A DNA stretch of 64,000 nt from RDXT01 sp033762375 (GTDB lineage Bacteria > Bacteroidota > Bacteroidia > J057): the NCBI GenBank assembly GCA_033762375.1, contig JANRLQ010000095.1, positions 1 through 64,000 on the forward strand. Reading direction: 5' to 3'. The notes beneath the pieces were generated by a model. That model saw nothing but the letters and a program-made list of their open reading frames with translations, had not been told where the DNA came from and ran no database searches. Below are positions 16,478-25,332 of the stretch, in pieces; the stretch's first letter is position 1, and every line of letters starts with the position of its first letter. The position numbers and the translations under genes were made by a program.

Positions 16478-19400
16478 TCAAGTATGCCTTCGAATATACA
16501 CCCACCCGCTGATACCCGCGATAATCAGCACAACAAACATACTGAGCCAGCCAGCTTGCCAGTACCAGGGGGCTGGCCACACAATAGGCGCTGAGGTACC
16601 ATATTGTACAAAAGAAGCCCAATAAAAAGGGTGAGACCGAAATTTATCTGCTTCGGCCAGGTATTGTAGTTTACTTTGTTGCAGTGCCTGATCTATAGGC
16701 AGTTTCTGATGGAGATACTCCAGAAATTTTTTCATCAGCAAGAGGCTAGCCTCATCGTCCACCAGCCATAGGCTCGCCAATACAGAAGGGCTTCCTGCAT
16801 ATAAAAAGGCCCGGCTGAGGCTGATAATGCCCTCGCCCCGCTGCACAAGCCCGGAGGCTGAGTGGCAAGCGCTTATGATGACAAGTTGGCTTTGAGGTTT
16901 GAGTTGATATACTTCGGGCAGATTGAGGTCACTATTGGCATCCTGCTGAGAAAAAATAAGCCGGGACTTAAGCGGATACTGATCGGAGGTAAGGGCATGC
17001 ATCGCCAAATGCAGGACAGCAGGGTTGTGGGCTGATTGGACCAGGTGCGCCTCGGTAGCTTCCCGGCCGCTGTAACGCTCACCACCCAGCAGGTTGTAGG
17101 CTGATTCTACTTCATCTTTGGCGAACGTTAAGGGTATAAATTGTTCTCCCCTGTTTGTGAGATTCTCGGCGTTGGCTATGTAGGTGTAGTCAGGTGCAAA
17201 ACCCATGTATGCAATATCACTCGCCTTCACACGGTGCCCCCGGAGAAGCAAGGTCATAGCATAGGCATACGATATCGCGGTCTGTCGTATCATGTAGGGC
17301 AAATGGGCATAACTGTCCGTATCCGTGATTACATCTTCTGTGAGCAGTACGTCGAATGGGATGTATCCGACGGGCCCGTCAGGGAGGATACACAGACGCT
17401 TCAAGCCTGTGGCTATACCTTTGACTGGCTCCCAAAGAATACGGGATACTTGTTGATTTTGGTGGATAAACTCGGGAAGGGTGTTGGAGGGGGACTTCCG
17501 AGACAGGTATTTGTTGCTTATGGTACTTTGAAAAGTTAAAAGTTGTGACGTGGCGGCTGAGTCTATGTCGGTACGCGTCAGGACAACCTTGTCCTGCCTG
17601 ATGAGCACAGAAAACAGGTGAGTATGAGTCCAGAAATAGGACAAGAAGCCCTCTTCAGCACCAAGCATAGCTTGAACTTCCTGTAAGCTTATGGGGTTGT
17701 CATCGTACTTCAGGCGGTAATATGCAGGATGTTCTTTTTCAATCCGGCTGATCCAGTTTATGTGCTGCTTCTGGGTGATCGTAATCTGGGTTGTGATCGC
17801 TAATCGCTGGGCATAATTGGTATCTGTGAGTGCATGTTGCAGCCTTGCCAGCTGGGAGAGCAGGCGCTGCTCTTCCTGCCAGACATCTTCAGGTATGTCA
17901 CGTGCTGCTGATCGTGCCACCACATCCCGGGATCGCTCTACCAGCAGCCTCGCTTTTTGTTTTTCCATAAAAAAAACAGCATGCTGCAGCCATACAGGCT
18001 GTTGGTCTTGGACCCATCCCATATAACAAACGTTCAGCGCTGTCTCATACAGGTCGATGGTACGCATGCGCAGGGTGTGGCGGCTATCTTCGAGCAGGGA
18101 TTGCCTGACCGCCACCCCCAATAGGCTGTCTGCCCTGAGCAGCACCTGCGTTGCCGCCTGATATTGGCCGGTCTCTGCAAGTATATTGGCCTCAAAATTC
18201 ATAAGCGTCAGGAGCACCGGATACGAAATAATGCAGGATTGTCCGGGCTGCTGATCACAGAGATACAGGGTTTGCTGACCTGTCTTCAGCGCTTGCAGTG
18301 CATCTGCGTATGCCGAATCTTCTTGCAGGTATTGCGCCAGCTCAAACCACATGATGGCTATATCCGGGTGTTTGGTCGTGATACTGTCCGAAAATAACGA
18401 TATGGCACGGCGATACCCGTTGATAAACCGGCTGCTATCATATAGATGAGCCTCCACACACAGAAATTTTGCGTGCAGATCAGGAAAGTTTTTAAAATTG
18501 AATCGTGGCAAAACACGAATCTGATCCAGCCAGTATACCATACTGTCTTGATCGTGTTTCAGCCTGTAGGCTTGCGCGAGACTTAGCCTGAGGGCTGCCT
18601 GATTCCGGATATTAGAGGTCTGTTTGGCGATTTCAATAGCGCTTCGGATAAAGGCAATACCCTCTGCATAGCGGCCTTCCTGCACATGATATCCGGCCAG
18701 TCGCTCCAGAATCTGAATCTGGGTTTCGGGGGGGGCGCCACCAGCCTGTGAATACCCGTATTGCGCTTGTTTCAGGTAGCCCATAGCCAGCTCATGTTCG
18801 CCGGTCTTTTCGTTGTAGTTGGCTAACTCAAGCAGGAGGTCCGGGCGGAATAATTGTAATAAAGGCTGGGCATCTGGCGATTCTATCCTCGTCTGGACAG
18901 TATCCAGCAAGGCTTGTGTGGCTTGGATATCCCCTGCCTCCATCAAGACATGGATTACCTTGAGCTCTAATGCTGTGCGCTGGAAGATATGTTGTGTATG
19001 GGTAAGCTGGCGATAGCGTGGCAGTGCTTCTTGTTGCCAGTACCACAAAGCAGAATCCAATTGTTGTTGATAAAACCAAAGCTCACCGTAGTTCTGATAC
19101 AAGGCAGCGACCCGGTCAGGGGGGAGTGAAGTATTGTGTCTGGCGATGAAGATAGCGTTCTGATAAAACTGATGGGACTGGGACAAAAAGTCACTGTAAT
19201 ATGCTACCAGGGCAAGATTGTTGTAACTTTCAAATACATACAGGCTGTAAGGTGGGTAAATCGCCTGCCGGATTGCCAGCGCTTGTTCATAATACATGCG
19301 GGCAGAGTCCCGGCTGTTTTGGATCAGGTGATAACTTCCACTGATATGTAACCAATTGGCCCGAAGGCTATCCGAACCAGGCAGGGCAGCCACCAATACC

Positions 19401-19684
19401 CTTGCAGACGTCAGGGCCTGATGCATCTTATTCAAAGCGTCAGGATCTGTTGCCAGCAACTGTCGGTAACACTCGGCCTGACGGCAGTATGCGTAGATAC
19501 GGGTCCGAATATCTGAACCGGTTGAACTTATTTCCGCATAGGCCTGAATAGCCTGATAGTACGCTCCCTGGCTTTCCATCTCACGGATGTCCGACAGGGA
19601 CAGCGTCGCGTGTAGCGGGTGCATCAGGCAGGTCAGTATCCCGAGCAAGCAAAAGCTGCTGCTTATCTTGCGGACAGCAGCCAT
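16478..19684 (-). CDS. TPR-CHAT caspase-like peptidase, membrane anchored
   Basis: A 1068-residue protein taken from ATG 19684, which is followed by a signal sequence (KISSSFCLLGILTCLMHPLHA); the frame is open 23 codons further. Residues about 25-600 are helical repeats of TPR type (A..YAEISSTGSD, A.MYYEQALAIRQAIYP, ESYNNLALVAYYS). The C-terminal CHAT protease domain (about 700-1030) has the catalytic His896 in LHLAMHAL and Cys940 in IISACHSASG, followed by GEGIISLSRAFLYAGSPSVLASLW. A single membrane helix (WLSMFVVLIIAGISGWVYI) ends the protein with a short basic tail. The exported CHAT domain would face the periplasm. Base composition looks lower in GC than the neighbours. The substrate is unknown. 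Confidence 0.92.
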   Translation of the reverse strand: MAAVRKISSSFCLLGILTCLMHPLHATLSLSDIREMESQGAYYQAIQAYAEISSTGSDIRTRIYAYCRQAECYRQLLATDPDALNKMHQALTSARVLVAALPGSDSLRANWLHISGSYHLIQNSRDSARMYYEQALAIRQAIYPPYSLYVFESYNNLALVAYYSDFLSQSHQFYQNAIFIARHNTSLPPDRVAALYQNYGELWFYQQQLDSALWYWQQEALPRYRQLTHTQHIFQRTALELKVIHVLMEAGDIQATQALLDTVQTRIESPDAQPLLQLFRPDLLLELANYNEKTGEHELAMGYLKQAQYGYSQAGGAPPETQIQILERLAGYHVQEGRYAEGIAFIRSAIEIAKQTSNIRNQAALRLSLAQAYRLKHDQDSMVYWLDQIRVLPRFNFKNFPDLHAKFLCVEAHLYDSSRFINGYRRAISLFSDSITTKHPDIAIMWFELAQYLQEDSAYADALQALKTGQQTLYLCDQQPGQSCIISYPVLLTLMNFEANILAETGQYQAATQVLLRADSLLGVAVRQSLLEDSRHTLRMRTIDLYETALNVCYMGWVQDQQPVWLQHAVFFMEKQKARLLVERSRDVVARSAARDIPEDVWQEEQRLLSQLARLQHALTDTNYAQRLAITTQITITQKQHINWISRIEKEHPAYYRLKYDDNPISLQEVQAMLGAEEGFLSYFWTHTHLFSVLIRQDKVVLTRTDIDSAATSQLLTFQSTISNKYLSRKSPSNTLPEFIHQNQQVSRILWEPVKGIATGLKRLCILPDGPVGYIPFDVLLTEDVITDTDSYAHLPYMIRQTAISYAYAMTLLLRGHRVKASDIAYMGFAPDYTYIANAENLTNRGEQFIPLTFAKDEVESAYNLLGGERYSGREATEAHLVQSAHNPAVLHLAMHALTSDQYPLKSRLIFSQQDANSDLNLPEVYQLKPQSQLVIISACHSASGLVQRGEGIISLSRAFLYAGSPSVLASLWLVDDEASLLLMKKFLEYLHQKLPIDQALQQSKLQYLAEADKFRSHPFYWASFVQYGTSAPIVWPAPWYWQAGWLSMFVVLIIAGISGWVYIRRHT

Positions 19685-19704
19685 CTCCACCCAAAAATTT
19701 ATAC

Positions 19705-19712
19705 TACTTTTG
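19705..19712 (+). promoter_or_regulatory. Possible -7 promoter element for the barrel-like protein gene
   Basis: TACTTTTG is an exact TAnnTTTG match, 60 bases before the ATG at 19772. No clear TTTG element is seen at the correct distance upstream, so the promoter is tentative. Confidence 0.35.
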
Positions 19713-19771
19713 AGAAAATGAGTCATGTAAGACTTAAACGCTTTTCGTCTCAATATTATTAATCCAAAATT

Positions 19772-20545
19772 ATGAAAAAGACAACGGTTTTTCTTTTGTT
19801 ACTTTTATTGAGCGGAGGAGTGGTTTCAGCGCAGGATACCACTGTCACAGCAACCGTTACCTGCGGAGTACCTGGAAAACCTCCCTGTCCTGTTATATTG
19901 GCAACAACAATAAAAAAGGGAGGGGTCATCCTAATGCCAACACCCGAGTTGTTACTTGGCGTTACGGTAGGCGATTTTAAGACCCAAGGGCTTTCTTTCC
20001 GGGCAATGACCTACCTGAGCACTCAGCAGCGTTATACGGTAACCCAGCGCATAACCATGGATAACCGTTATATGAGCCAGGAGTATCAGGATAGCCACTT
20101 CGAAGTAGACCAGCAGCTTGATATACCTGCAGCTACGCCCTGGCGCTATGGGGCAGGGGTACAACTCACGCAGATGGGCCTGAAAGGGCTGGGATATTCA
20201 TTTGGCGGAGTGAATGAGTACCAACTTACGTACCTTGAATTTATTCCGGCCCAGGTCAATTATGAGATTAGCCCGCTCCTCCATGTGGGAGTAGGCGCGG
20301 GCCTTTCCAGACTCGTCAGGGCAGACCTGAATGGTCAGGTTGTTAACGACCTCAGCGCCGATGGATATAATGGCTGGGAGCATAACTTGTTCCTGGAGTT
20401 TGGAGTAGGAAACAGTACGCATGGGTTTCAGGGAGGCCTGCGTACCCAACTCAGGAATACCTATTTAAATCGTGAGCAGGCTGCTTACGGGGCTGTACAG
20501 GTATATGCGGGCTACCGTCTTGGTCAGAACACCAAGCGGAACTAA
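19772..20545 (+). CDS. Predicted outer-membrane beta-barrel-like exported protein, unknown function
   Basis: A 257-residue protein with a strong signal peptide (KKTTVFLLLLLLSGGVVSAQ). The mature protein is rich in alternating strands with aromatic ends (TPWRYGAGVQLTQMG, LLHVGVGAGLSRLV, NLFLEFGVGNSTHGFQGGLRTQL, GAVQVYAGYRLGQN), as in small eight-stranded porin-like barrels of Bacteroidota. Two cysteines near the N-terminus (TCGVPGKPPCP) could form a disulphide. It is divergent from the CHAT gene with 87 bases between starts, so the two probably share control. I do not recognise the family. Confidence 0.7.
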   Translation: MKKTTVFLLLLLLSGGVVSAQDTTVTATVTCGVPGKPPCPVILATTIKKGGVILMPTPELLLGVTVGDFKTQGLSFRAMTYLSTQQRYTVTQRITMDNRYMSQEYQDSHFEVDQQLDIPAATPWRYGAGVQLTQMGLKGLGYSFGGVNEYQLTYLEFIPAQVNYEISPLLHVGVGAGLSRLVRADLNGQVVNDLSADGYNGWEHNLFLEFGVGNSTHGFQGGLRTQLRNTYLNREQAAYGAVQVYAGYRLGQNTKRN

Positions 20546-20566
20546 CTCACCCGCAGAGCATATCAC

Positions 20567-20600
20567 AAAAAGAGGCTGTCCTTGTGAGACAGCCTCTTTT
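20567..20600 (+). terminator. Bidirectional Rho-independent terminator
   Basis: AAAGAGGCTGTC (to 20580) pairs with GACAGCCTCTTTT (20588-20600), with A-run on the left and T-run on the right. It lies between the plus-strand gene ending at 20545 and the minus-strand gene ending at 20618 and can serve both. Confidence 0.88.
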
Positions 20601-20617
20601 GATTCACGGTTGTCCCC

Positions 20618-22162
20618 TCACCCCTGATGTTCAGCCCGCAGCAGGTCATTGACCGTCTTGACGGGGTTGAAGGTAATGATCGGGACCTCAACGAAGAGGG
20701 TATTCCAGTCGGACATGGCGCCGTTCCAGAGGCCGGGGAGTTCCTGGGCTTTGAGTTCGCGGCCATCCTTGGACTTGCTGGCGATAAATCCCGTCTGGGG
20801 GTCGCGGTATGCAGGCAGGTGGTATGCATTGCCGTGGCGGTCGCGGGTGGCGCATACGAGGTCCACGGGGTTGAAGTGGGTGGCATTTTTGGCAATGGCG
20901 GCCTGCTCCGGGTGGTTTTTGTCAAGCTGCGCACTCTCAGCGATCTGGAGCGAGGCCGTGCCGTCGGGATTCAGGGCCCAGAAAGGCCCGCCGCCGGGCT
21001 CACCTTCGTTTTTGACCATGCCACATACCCGGAGCGGGCGATCGAGCTTGCGCATGACATAGGCCTTGCGGTCTTCGATGCCCCAGGTCTCATACCCGGC
21101 AGGAGGCTGGGTGCAGAGGGTCTCGCGGATAAAGGTTTCTGCCTCGCTCAGCAGGGCGGCACTGGTGTCTCCTTCGAGTTGCTCCAGCCAGGCAAAGATC
21201 TGGCGCTGGGTCTCCAGCAGGATACCGGCCAGGGCTTTTTTGCTGCGGAAAGTCTCCCCTTTGATCCGGTCCGGTACGACGTTGTCAATGTTTTTGACAA
21301 AAATCACATCAGCGCTGATGTCATTCAGGTTTTCGATCAGGGCACCATGACCAGCCGGGCGGAAAAGCAGGCTGCCGTCGTCCTGCCGGAAGGGCTGGTT
21401 GTCCCCATCCACGGCGATGGTATCAGTCGCGGGTTTTTGCTCAGAAAAAGAAATATCGAGCCGGATGCCCAGCTGTGCTTCGTAGTGTGTCTGTACACGG
21501 GATACGAGCGCCTCAAATTTCTCCTGGTGCTCAGGCGATACCGTCAGGTGCAGGTACACCGTCCCGCCTGGCGCCGCACAATAGTTGGCCCCTTCTACGA
21601 TATGTTCTTCAGCCGGGGTGCGGGTCGTACCGTCCTCATAGGCATGGAAGGTCAGCAGGCCTTTGGGCAGCTGGCCATATCCCAGCCCGGCATCGGTGAG
21701 CAGGAGGCGAAGGAGCAGGGTGTAGTCCTGACGGCTGATGGCTGCCTCCGGGGTATCCCCTTCAGGAAAAGCTGCCGCCAGTTCCGGATAAAAGGCAAAA
21801 TTCCGGATACTGTTCATAAAATGCCCTACGGACTGGAAGCCGGTTTCTGCTGTCATCCGTGCCTGGGTTTCGGCATCTGCATTCATACAGGCATACAGCG
21901 CCTGAAACATGCGGCTGGCAGCGCCGGAGGCCGGCACAAACTTGACTACTTTTTTATCCCCCATGGCCTCCGTATAGGCTTGGGCATAGGTATCGGTTTC
22001 CTCATCAGAGAGGCGGATGATTCCGTCTCCGACAGTGGCGGCTTTCAGTACCTGGAGAAAGGGAAATCCCTGTACGAAGTATTGGATTTGTTCTTCTACC
22101 GTAGCGAGCTGGCTGCCACGGGATTGAATCTGCTGAAGGTCTTGTGCGGAAAACATGCTCAT
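20618..22162 (-). CDS. DUF4301 family protein
   Basis: A 514-residue cytoplasmic protein typical in length and sequence of the Bacteroidota family DUF4301: FSAQDLQQIQSRGS at the start, VVKFVPASGAASRMFQAL (a nucleotide-sugar-transferase-like loop), GHGALIENLNDISADVIFVKNIDNVVPD (with the conserved pair of Asp/Asn segments) and PFWALNPDGTASLQIAESAQLD. The loop and the GHGALIENLN region suggest a relation to nucleotidyltransferases of the GT-A fold, but activity is unknown. The start is set at Met 22162 (MSMFSAQ), although a Met two codons later is equally good; the longer open frame has no sensible extension. Confidence 0.88.
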   Translation of the reverse strand: MSMFSAQDLQQIQSRGSQLATVEEQIQYFVQGFPFLQVLKAATVGDGIIRLSDEETDTYAQAYTEAMGDKKVVKFVPASGAASRMFQALYACMNADAETQARMTAETGFQSVGHFMNSIRNFAFYPELAAAFPEGDTPEAAISRQDYTLLLRLLLTDAGLGYGQLPKGLLTFHAYEDGTTRTPAEEHIVEGANYCAAPGGTVYLHLTVSPEHQEKFEALVSRVQTHYEAQLGIRLDISFSEQKPATDTIAVDGDNQPFRQDDGSLLFRPAGHGALIENLNDISADVIFVKNIDNVVPDRIKGETFRSKKALAGILLETQRQIFAWLEQLEGDTSAALLSEAETFIRETLCTQPPAGYETWGIEDRKAYVMRKLDRPLRVCGMVKNEGEPGGGPFWALNPDGTASLQIAESAQLDKNHPEQAAIAKNATHFNPVDLVCATRDRHGNAYHLPAYRDPQTGFIASKSKDGRELKAQELPGLWNGAMSDWNTLFVEVPIITFNPVKTVNDLLRAEHQG

Positions 22163-22294
22163 GAGGAGGGGGTTAATGTATCTGTGAATAGTATCCAGAA
22201 TAAATGCCTGCCACGAAGTAACACAGGAAAGAACCACAGTTTCAAGCCATTAAGGCGACTGAATCGCCCGCTCGTCCGCCATGAAAACCCAAAC

Positions 22295-23779
22295 TCAGGC
22301 GATCCCGGTTTGGCGGGTCAGGGCTTCGCGCCATCGGTCATAGGCCCCTGCGAGGGCTGTTGTCAGCCGGGGATCGGGTTCGGTCAGGCCTGCCTGCCGG
22401 AGTCCGGCAAAGGCAGTGGCTGTATCCGGATAATATCCCAGCCCCAACCCGGCCCCCCGCGCGGCTCCGGCGGCTCCATCGGTTTCATACAGGGCGATCG
22501 GTACCCCGGTCGCAGCCGCCAGGGTTTCCCGGAAGACCGGACTCAGAAACATATTGGCGCTGCCTGCCCGGATCACGGCCGGATCAAGGCCCGTCTCCCG
22601 CATGATCCCGATCCCCCACGCCAGCGCAAAAGCTATACCCTCCTGCACGGCCCGGTACAGATGCCCATGTGTGTGCCGGTTGAGGTCAAGGCCCAGAACC
22701 GCAGCCTGTGGATTGAGGTTGCCGAGGATACGCTCGGCGCCATTGCCAAAGGGCAGGATCGTCAGGCCTTCTGATCCCGGCGTGATAGTTGCCGCAGCCT
22801 CGTTCATCATCGGGTACGAAGTGGCCCCTGTGATACGCCGCGCCCAGCTGTTGAGGATGCCACATCCATTGAGGCAGAGCAAGACCCCCAGCCGGGTGTT
22901 GGCACCGTGGTTGACATGGGCAAAGGTATTGACCCGCGACTGTGGGTCATACTGCACCCGGTCCGTGACCCCGTAGACCACTCCGGAGGTGCCAGCCGTA
23001 GCGGCAATCTCCCCGGGTTCCAGCACCTGGAGGGACAAGGCATTATTAGGTTGATCGCCGGCCCGGTACGTAATGGGGATGCCGGAAGGCAGTCCCAGGG
23101 CCGCTGCGGCTGCCGGGGTGAGCAGCCCCTGCTCGCCCATGACAGGACAACGTGCAGGTATCAGGGTCTGATCAATCTCGTATAGGTGGAGGAGCTCGGT
23201 AGCAAGACGATTTTCGGCAAAGTCCCAGAGGATACCCTCCGAGAGGCCGGTGACCGTGGTGCGTATCTCACCTGTGAGCCGGTAGGCGATATAGTCGCCG
23301 GGGAGCATGATATGCCGGATGCGGGCATACGTATCTGGTTCATGCTGCTGTACCCAGCGGAGTTTGGACGCTGTGAAGTTGCCGGGCGAGTTCAGGAGAT
23401 GTCCCAGGGCGTAGGTAGTCCCCAGTGCCTCAAAGGCTTGCGCACCCGTAGCGACAGCCCGGCTGTCACACCAGATGATGGCGGGCCGTACCGGGGCGCC
23501 GTCAGCATCCAGGGCCACCAGCCCGTGCATCTGGTAGGATATGCCGATCGCACCGATCGCATGGGCGTCAGCGCCAGGCATGGTCAGGAGTATCCGGGTG
23601 ACCTCCCGGATGCAGGCCCACCAGTCTTCGGGTGATTGTTCGGCCCAGCCGGGTTGTGGTGCATGGATCGGCATTTCTGCCGGTGGAAATTGAGCCGAGG
23701 CTACTGCCAGGCCCGAGTCGGCTTCCAGCAGGACGGCTTTGACAGACGAACTTCCCAGGTCATATCCGAGGAGAAGCAT
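22295..23779 (-). CDS. xylB: FGGY-family carbohydrate kinase, xylulokinase-like
   Basis: A 494-residue sugar kinase. ATG 23779 begins MLLLGYDLGSSSVKAVLLE, the first phosphate-binding loop of the FGGY fold. Later motifs are IGISYQMHGLVALD, RPAIIWCDSRA, ASKLRWVQQHEP, ATAGTSGVVYGV, and the C-terminal signature GSANMFLSPVFRETLAAATGVPIAL..GAARGAGLGLG. MHGLV and WCDSRA are typical of xylulokinase, which phosphorylates D-xylulose to D-xylulose 5-phosphate. No xylA or transporter is beside it, so substrate preference is inferred from sequence only. Downstream of the lipoprotein remnant on the same strand. Confidence 0.87.
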   Translation of the reverse strand: MLLLGYDLGSSSVKAVLLEADSGLAVASAQFPPAEMPIHAPQPGWAEQSPEDWWACIREVTRILLTMPGADAHAIGAIGISYQMHGLVALDADGAPVRPAIIWCDSRAVATGAQAFEALGTTYALGHLLNSPGNFTASKLRWVQQHEPDTYARIRHIMLPGDYIAYRLTGEIRTTVTGLSEGILWDFAENRLATELLHLYEIDQTLIPARCPVMGEQGLLTPAAAAALGLPSGIPITYRAGDQPNNALSLQVLEPGEIAATAGTSGVVYGVTDRVQYDPQSRVNTFAHVNHGANTRLGVLLCLNGCGILNSWARRITGATSYPMMNEAAATITPGSEGLTILPFGNGAERILGNLNPQAAVLGLDLNRHTHGHLYRAVQEGIAFALAWGIGIMRETGLDPAVIRAGSANMFLSPVFRETLAAATGVPIALYETDGAAGAARGAGLGLGYYPDTATAFAGLRQAGLTEPDPRLTTALAGAYDRWREALTRQTGIA

Positions 23780-23879
23780 ACAGATTGAAGGCGTATTCAG
23801 CAGGCCGTGACAGGTGGCGCGTGTTGATGCCTCCAAATAAAGAAAATTTCGGATAACCCAAAGGATATGCAGGACTCAG

Positions 23880-23971
23880 CCAGAAATTTCTCCGCCTCAG
23901 CGGTAGTGATTGATGCGCTGCACCAGACGACGGGCGGCAGCGGAGGTATTTTCACAGGAAAAATCACCCGC
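23880..23971 (-). pseudogene. Remnant: 3' end of a second copy of the lipoprotein gene at 25258
   Basis: These 92 bases match 25241-25332 at 87 positions. On the minus strand they encode AGDFSCENTSAAARRLVQR and the last residues INHYR then stop, the same ending as the intact lipoprotein. Of four differences inside the coding part three are silent third-position changes (TCT/TCC, CGC/CGT, GTA/GTG) and one is Arg to Cys; the fifth is after the stop. So it was once a translated paralogue. The rest of that gene is missing, and the Fic gene begins 25 bases beyond. Confidence 0.85.
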
Positions 23972-23995
23972 ACCCAAGAAATGGGAGCTCATGGA

Positions 23996-25132
23996 TCACA
24001 TGGTCTCATGTGCATAAAATAGCCGCACGTATCTGGCAAACACGTACATTCGGTTACGCTGTGCGCCTGTCATTTCTTGTAAAATACCTGACTTCTCTAA
24101 TGATGCAATAAGTTTATACGCGCTCACGTTACTTTTGCCAGTTAAAGCAGCGACTTGAGCAGCATTGATAACGGGACGCTTATACAGATGCTGTATGACA
24201 GTTCTTGCATCAGGTGTCCTGCTCCCCCATAGTTTTAACTCTGTGTCTATCTGTTGCCGGAGTTGCATGATTCCATCAAAAGTACGAACACCTTGTTGGG
24301 CAGTTTCTATTACCCCGGTTAAAAAAAACTTAAACCATTGCTTGATGTCATGGTGCGTTCTGACACGCATAAGGTTTTCGTAGTACAATTGGCGATGGCG
24401 CTCAAAGAAGTCCGATAAGTACAAAATGGGTTGCTTCAGAACCCCCTTACTGACCAGAAAAAGGGGAATCAACAACCTGCCCACTCGCCCGTTTCCGTCC
24501 AAAAAAGGGTGAATGGTCTCAAACTGGTAATGGATAATAGCAATCTTGAGCAGATCTGGCATTGGGTTTATTTCGTCATGGGCAAATTTTTCAAGATCAT
24601 TCATGAGTATTCCGATTTCTGCATGAGGTGGTGGGACGAAAACCGCATCACGCAAGCTGGCACCTCCTATCCAGTTTTGACTCCGCCGAAATTCACCCGG
24701 CAACTTATGTGCACCTCTCACGCCCTGAAGCAAAGTTTTATGGGCCTGACGAATGAGCCTGCTTGAAAAAGGCAAAGATGGCAGCATTTCGACCGCTTCG
24801 CGTGTAGCTATAATGTAGTTCTGGACCTCATGCCAATCATCACGCAGCTCAGGAGATATGTCATTTTCGCTCATGAATAATTCTTCCATACGAGTCTGTG
24901 TACCTTCAATTCGTGAGGATTCGGTTGCTTCTTTCGCAAGATGCATACTGATATAAAGGTCTATATCTACATACTCTGAGTACATGTCAAGGCGCCCCAA
25001 ATGACGGTCTGCCTGGCTAAGAAGCTGGATTACCTCCATATCATCCAGTTGCCATGCCCGGTGAATCAGATTGGGGATAAATGATTTATAACCTTCCTGC
25101 CGCAGATAGGTACCAGAAATGAAATCTTTCAT
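23996..25132 (-). CDS. Fic family AMPylating protein with N-terminal inhibitory helix and C-terminal winged helix
   Basis: A 378-residue Fic protein of the Fic_N + Fic + HTH type. The catalytic loop is HPFLDGNGRVGR (208-219), complete with His208 and both Arg, as needed for transfer of AMP from ATP onto a target hydroxyl. The inhibitory motif (S/T)xxxE(G/N) is present as SSRIEG (72-77), with Glu76, so it is a class II, self-inhibited Fic. The C-terminal about 70 residues (RPVINAAQVAALTGKSNVSAYKLIASLEKSGIL) form a winged helix. No separate antitoxin is seen. By eye the GC content is below that of its neighbours. It sits between two copies of the 3' end of the adjacent lipoprotein gene, which suggests arrival by insertion. 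Confidence 0.93.
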   Translation of the reverse strand: MKDFISGTYLRQEGYKSFIPNLIHRAWQLDDMEVIQLLSQADRHLGRLDMYSEYVDIDLYISMHLAKEATESSRIEGTQTRMEELFMSENDISPELRDDWHEVQNYIIATREAVEMLPSLPFSSRLIRQAHKTLLQGVRGAHKLPGEFRRSQNWIGGASLRDAVFVPPPHAEIGILMNDLEKFAHDEINPMPDLLKIAIIHYQFETIHPFLDGNGRVGRLLIPLFLVSKGVLKQPILYLSDFFERHRQLYYENLMRVRTHHDIKQWFKFFLTGVIETAQQGVRTFDGIMQLRQQIDTELKLWGSRTPDARTVIQHLYKRPVINAAQVAALTGKSNVSAYKLIASLEKSGILQEMTGAQRNRMYVFARYVRLFYAHETM

Positions 25133-25240
25133 ATCGGATGTTGTAGCGGATATTAGCTGATGTAGATTTTCTCTGAAATCTTAACTATCAAGTACGTTAA
25201 TTAACTTTATTGCACAAAAAATTAATTAAAAAATCTGTGG

Positions 25241-25332
25241 CCAGCAATTTCTCCGCCTCAGCGGTAGTGATTGATGCGCTGTACCAGGCGACGGGCGGCA
25301 GCAGAGGTATTTTCACGGGAAAAATCACCCGC
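25241..25332 (-). repeat. 92-base direct repeat, partner of 23880-23971
   Basis: Covers the last 25 codons including the stop, and 17 bases after the stop, of the intact lipoprotein gene. Similarity to the distant copy starts and ends sharply. Together the two copies bracket the Fic gene. Confidence 0.9.

Noticed and set aside
16478..19684. TPR-CHAT protein as the Csx29 partner of a type III-E CRISPR system
   Set aside because: No gRAMP/cas genes or array nearby, and this protein has a signal peptide and a membrane anchor.
20627..22774. 715-codon plus-strand open frame
   Set aside because: Antisense to the DUF4301 gene and the end of the sugar kinase gene; no recognisable domain.
23972..25240. 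Fic segment as an insertion sequence or integron cassette
   Set aside because: No transposase, terminal inverted repeats or recombination site; the flanking repeats are a gene end, not a target-site duplication of usual size.
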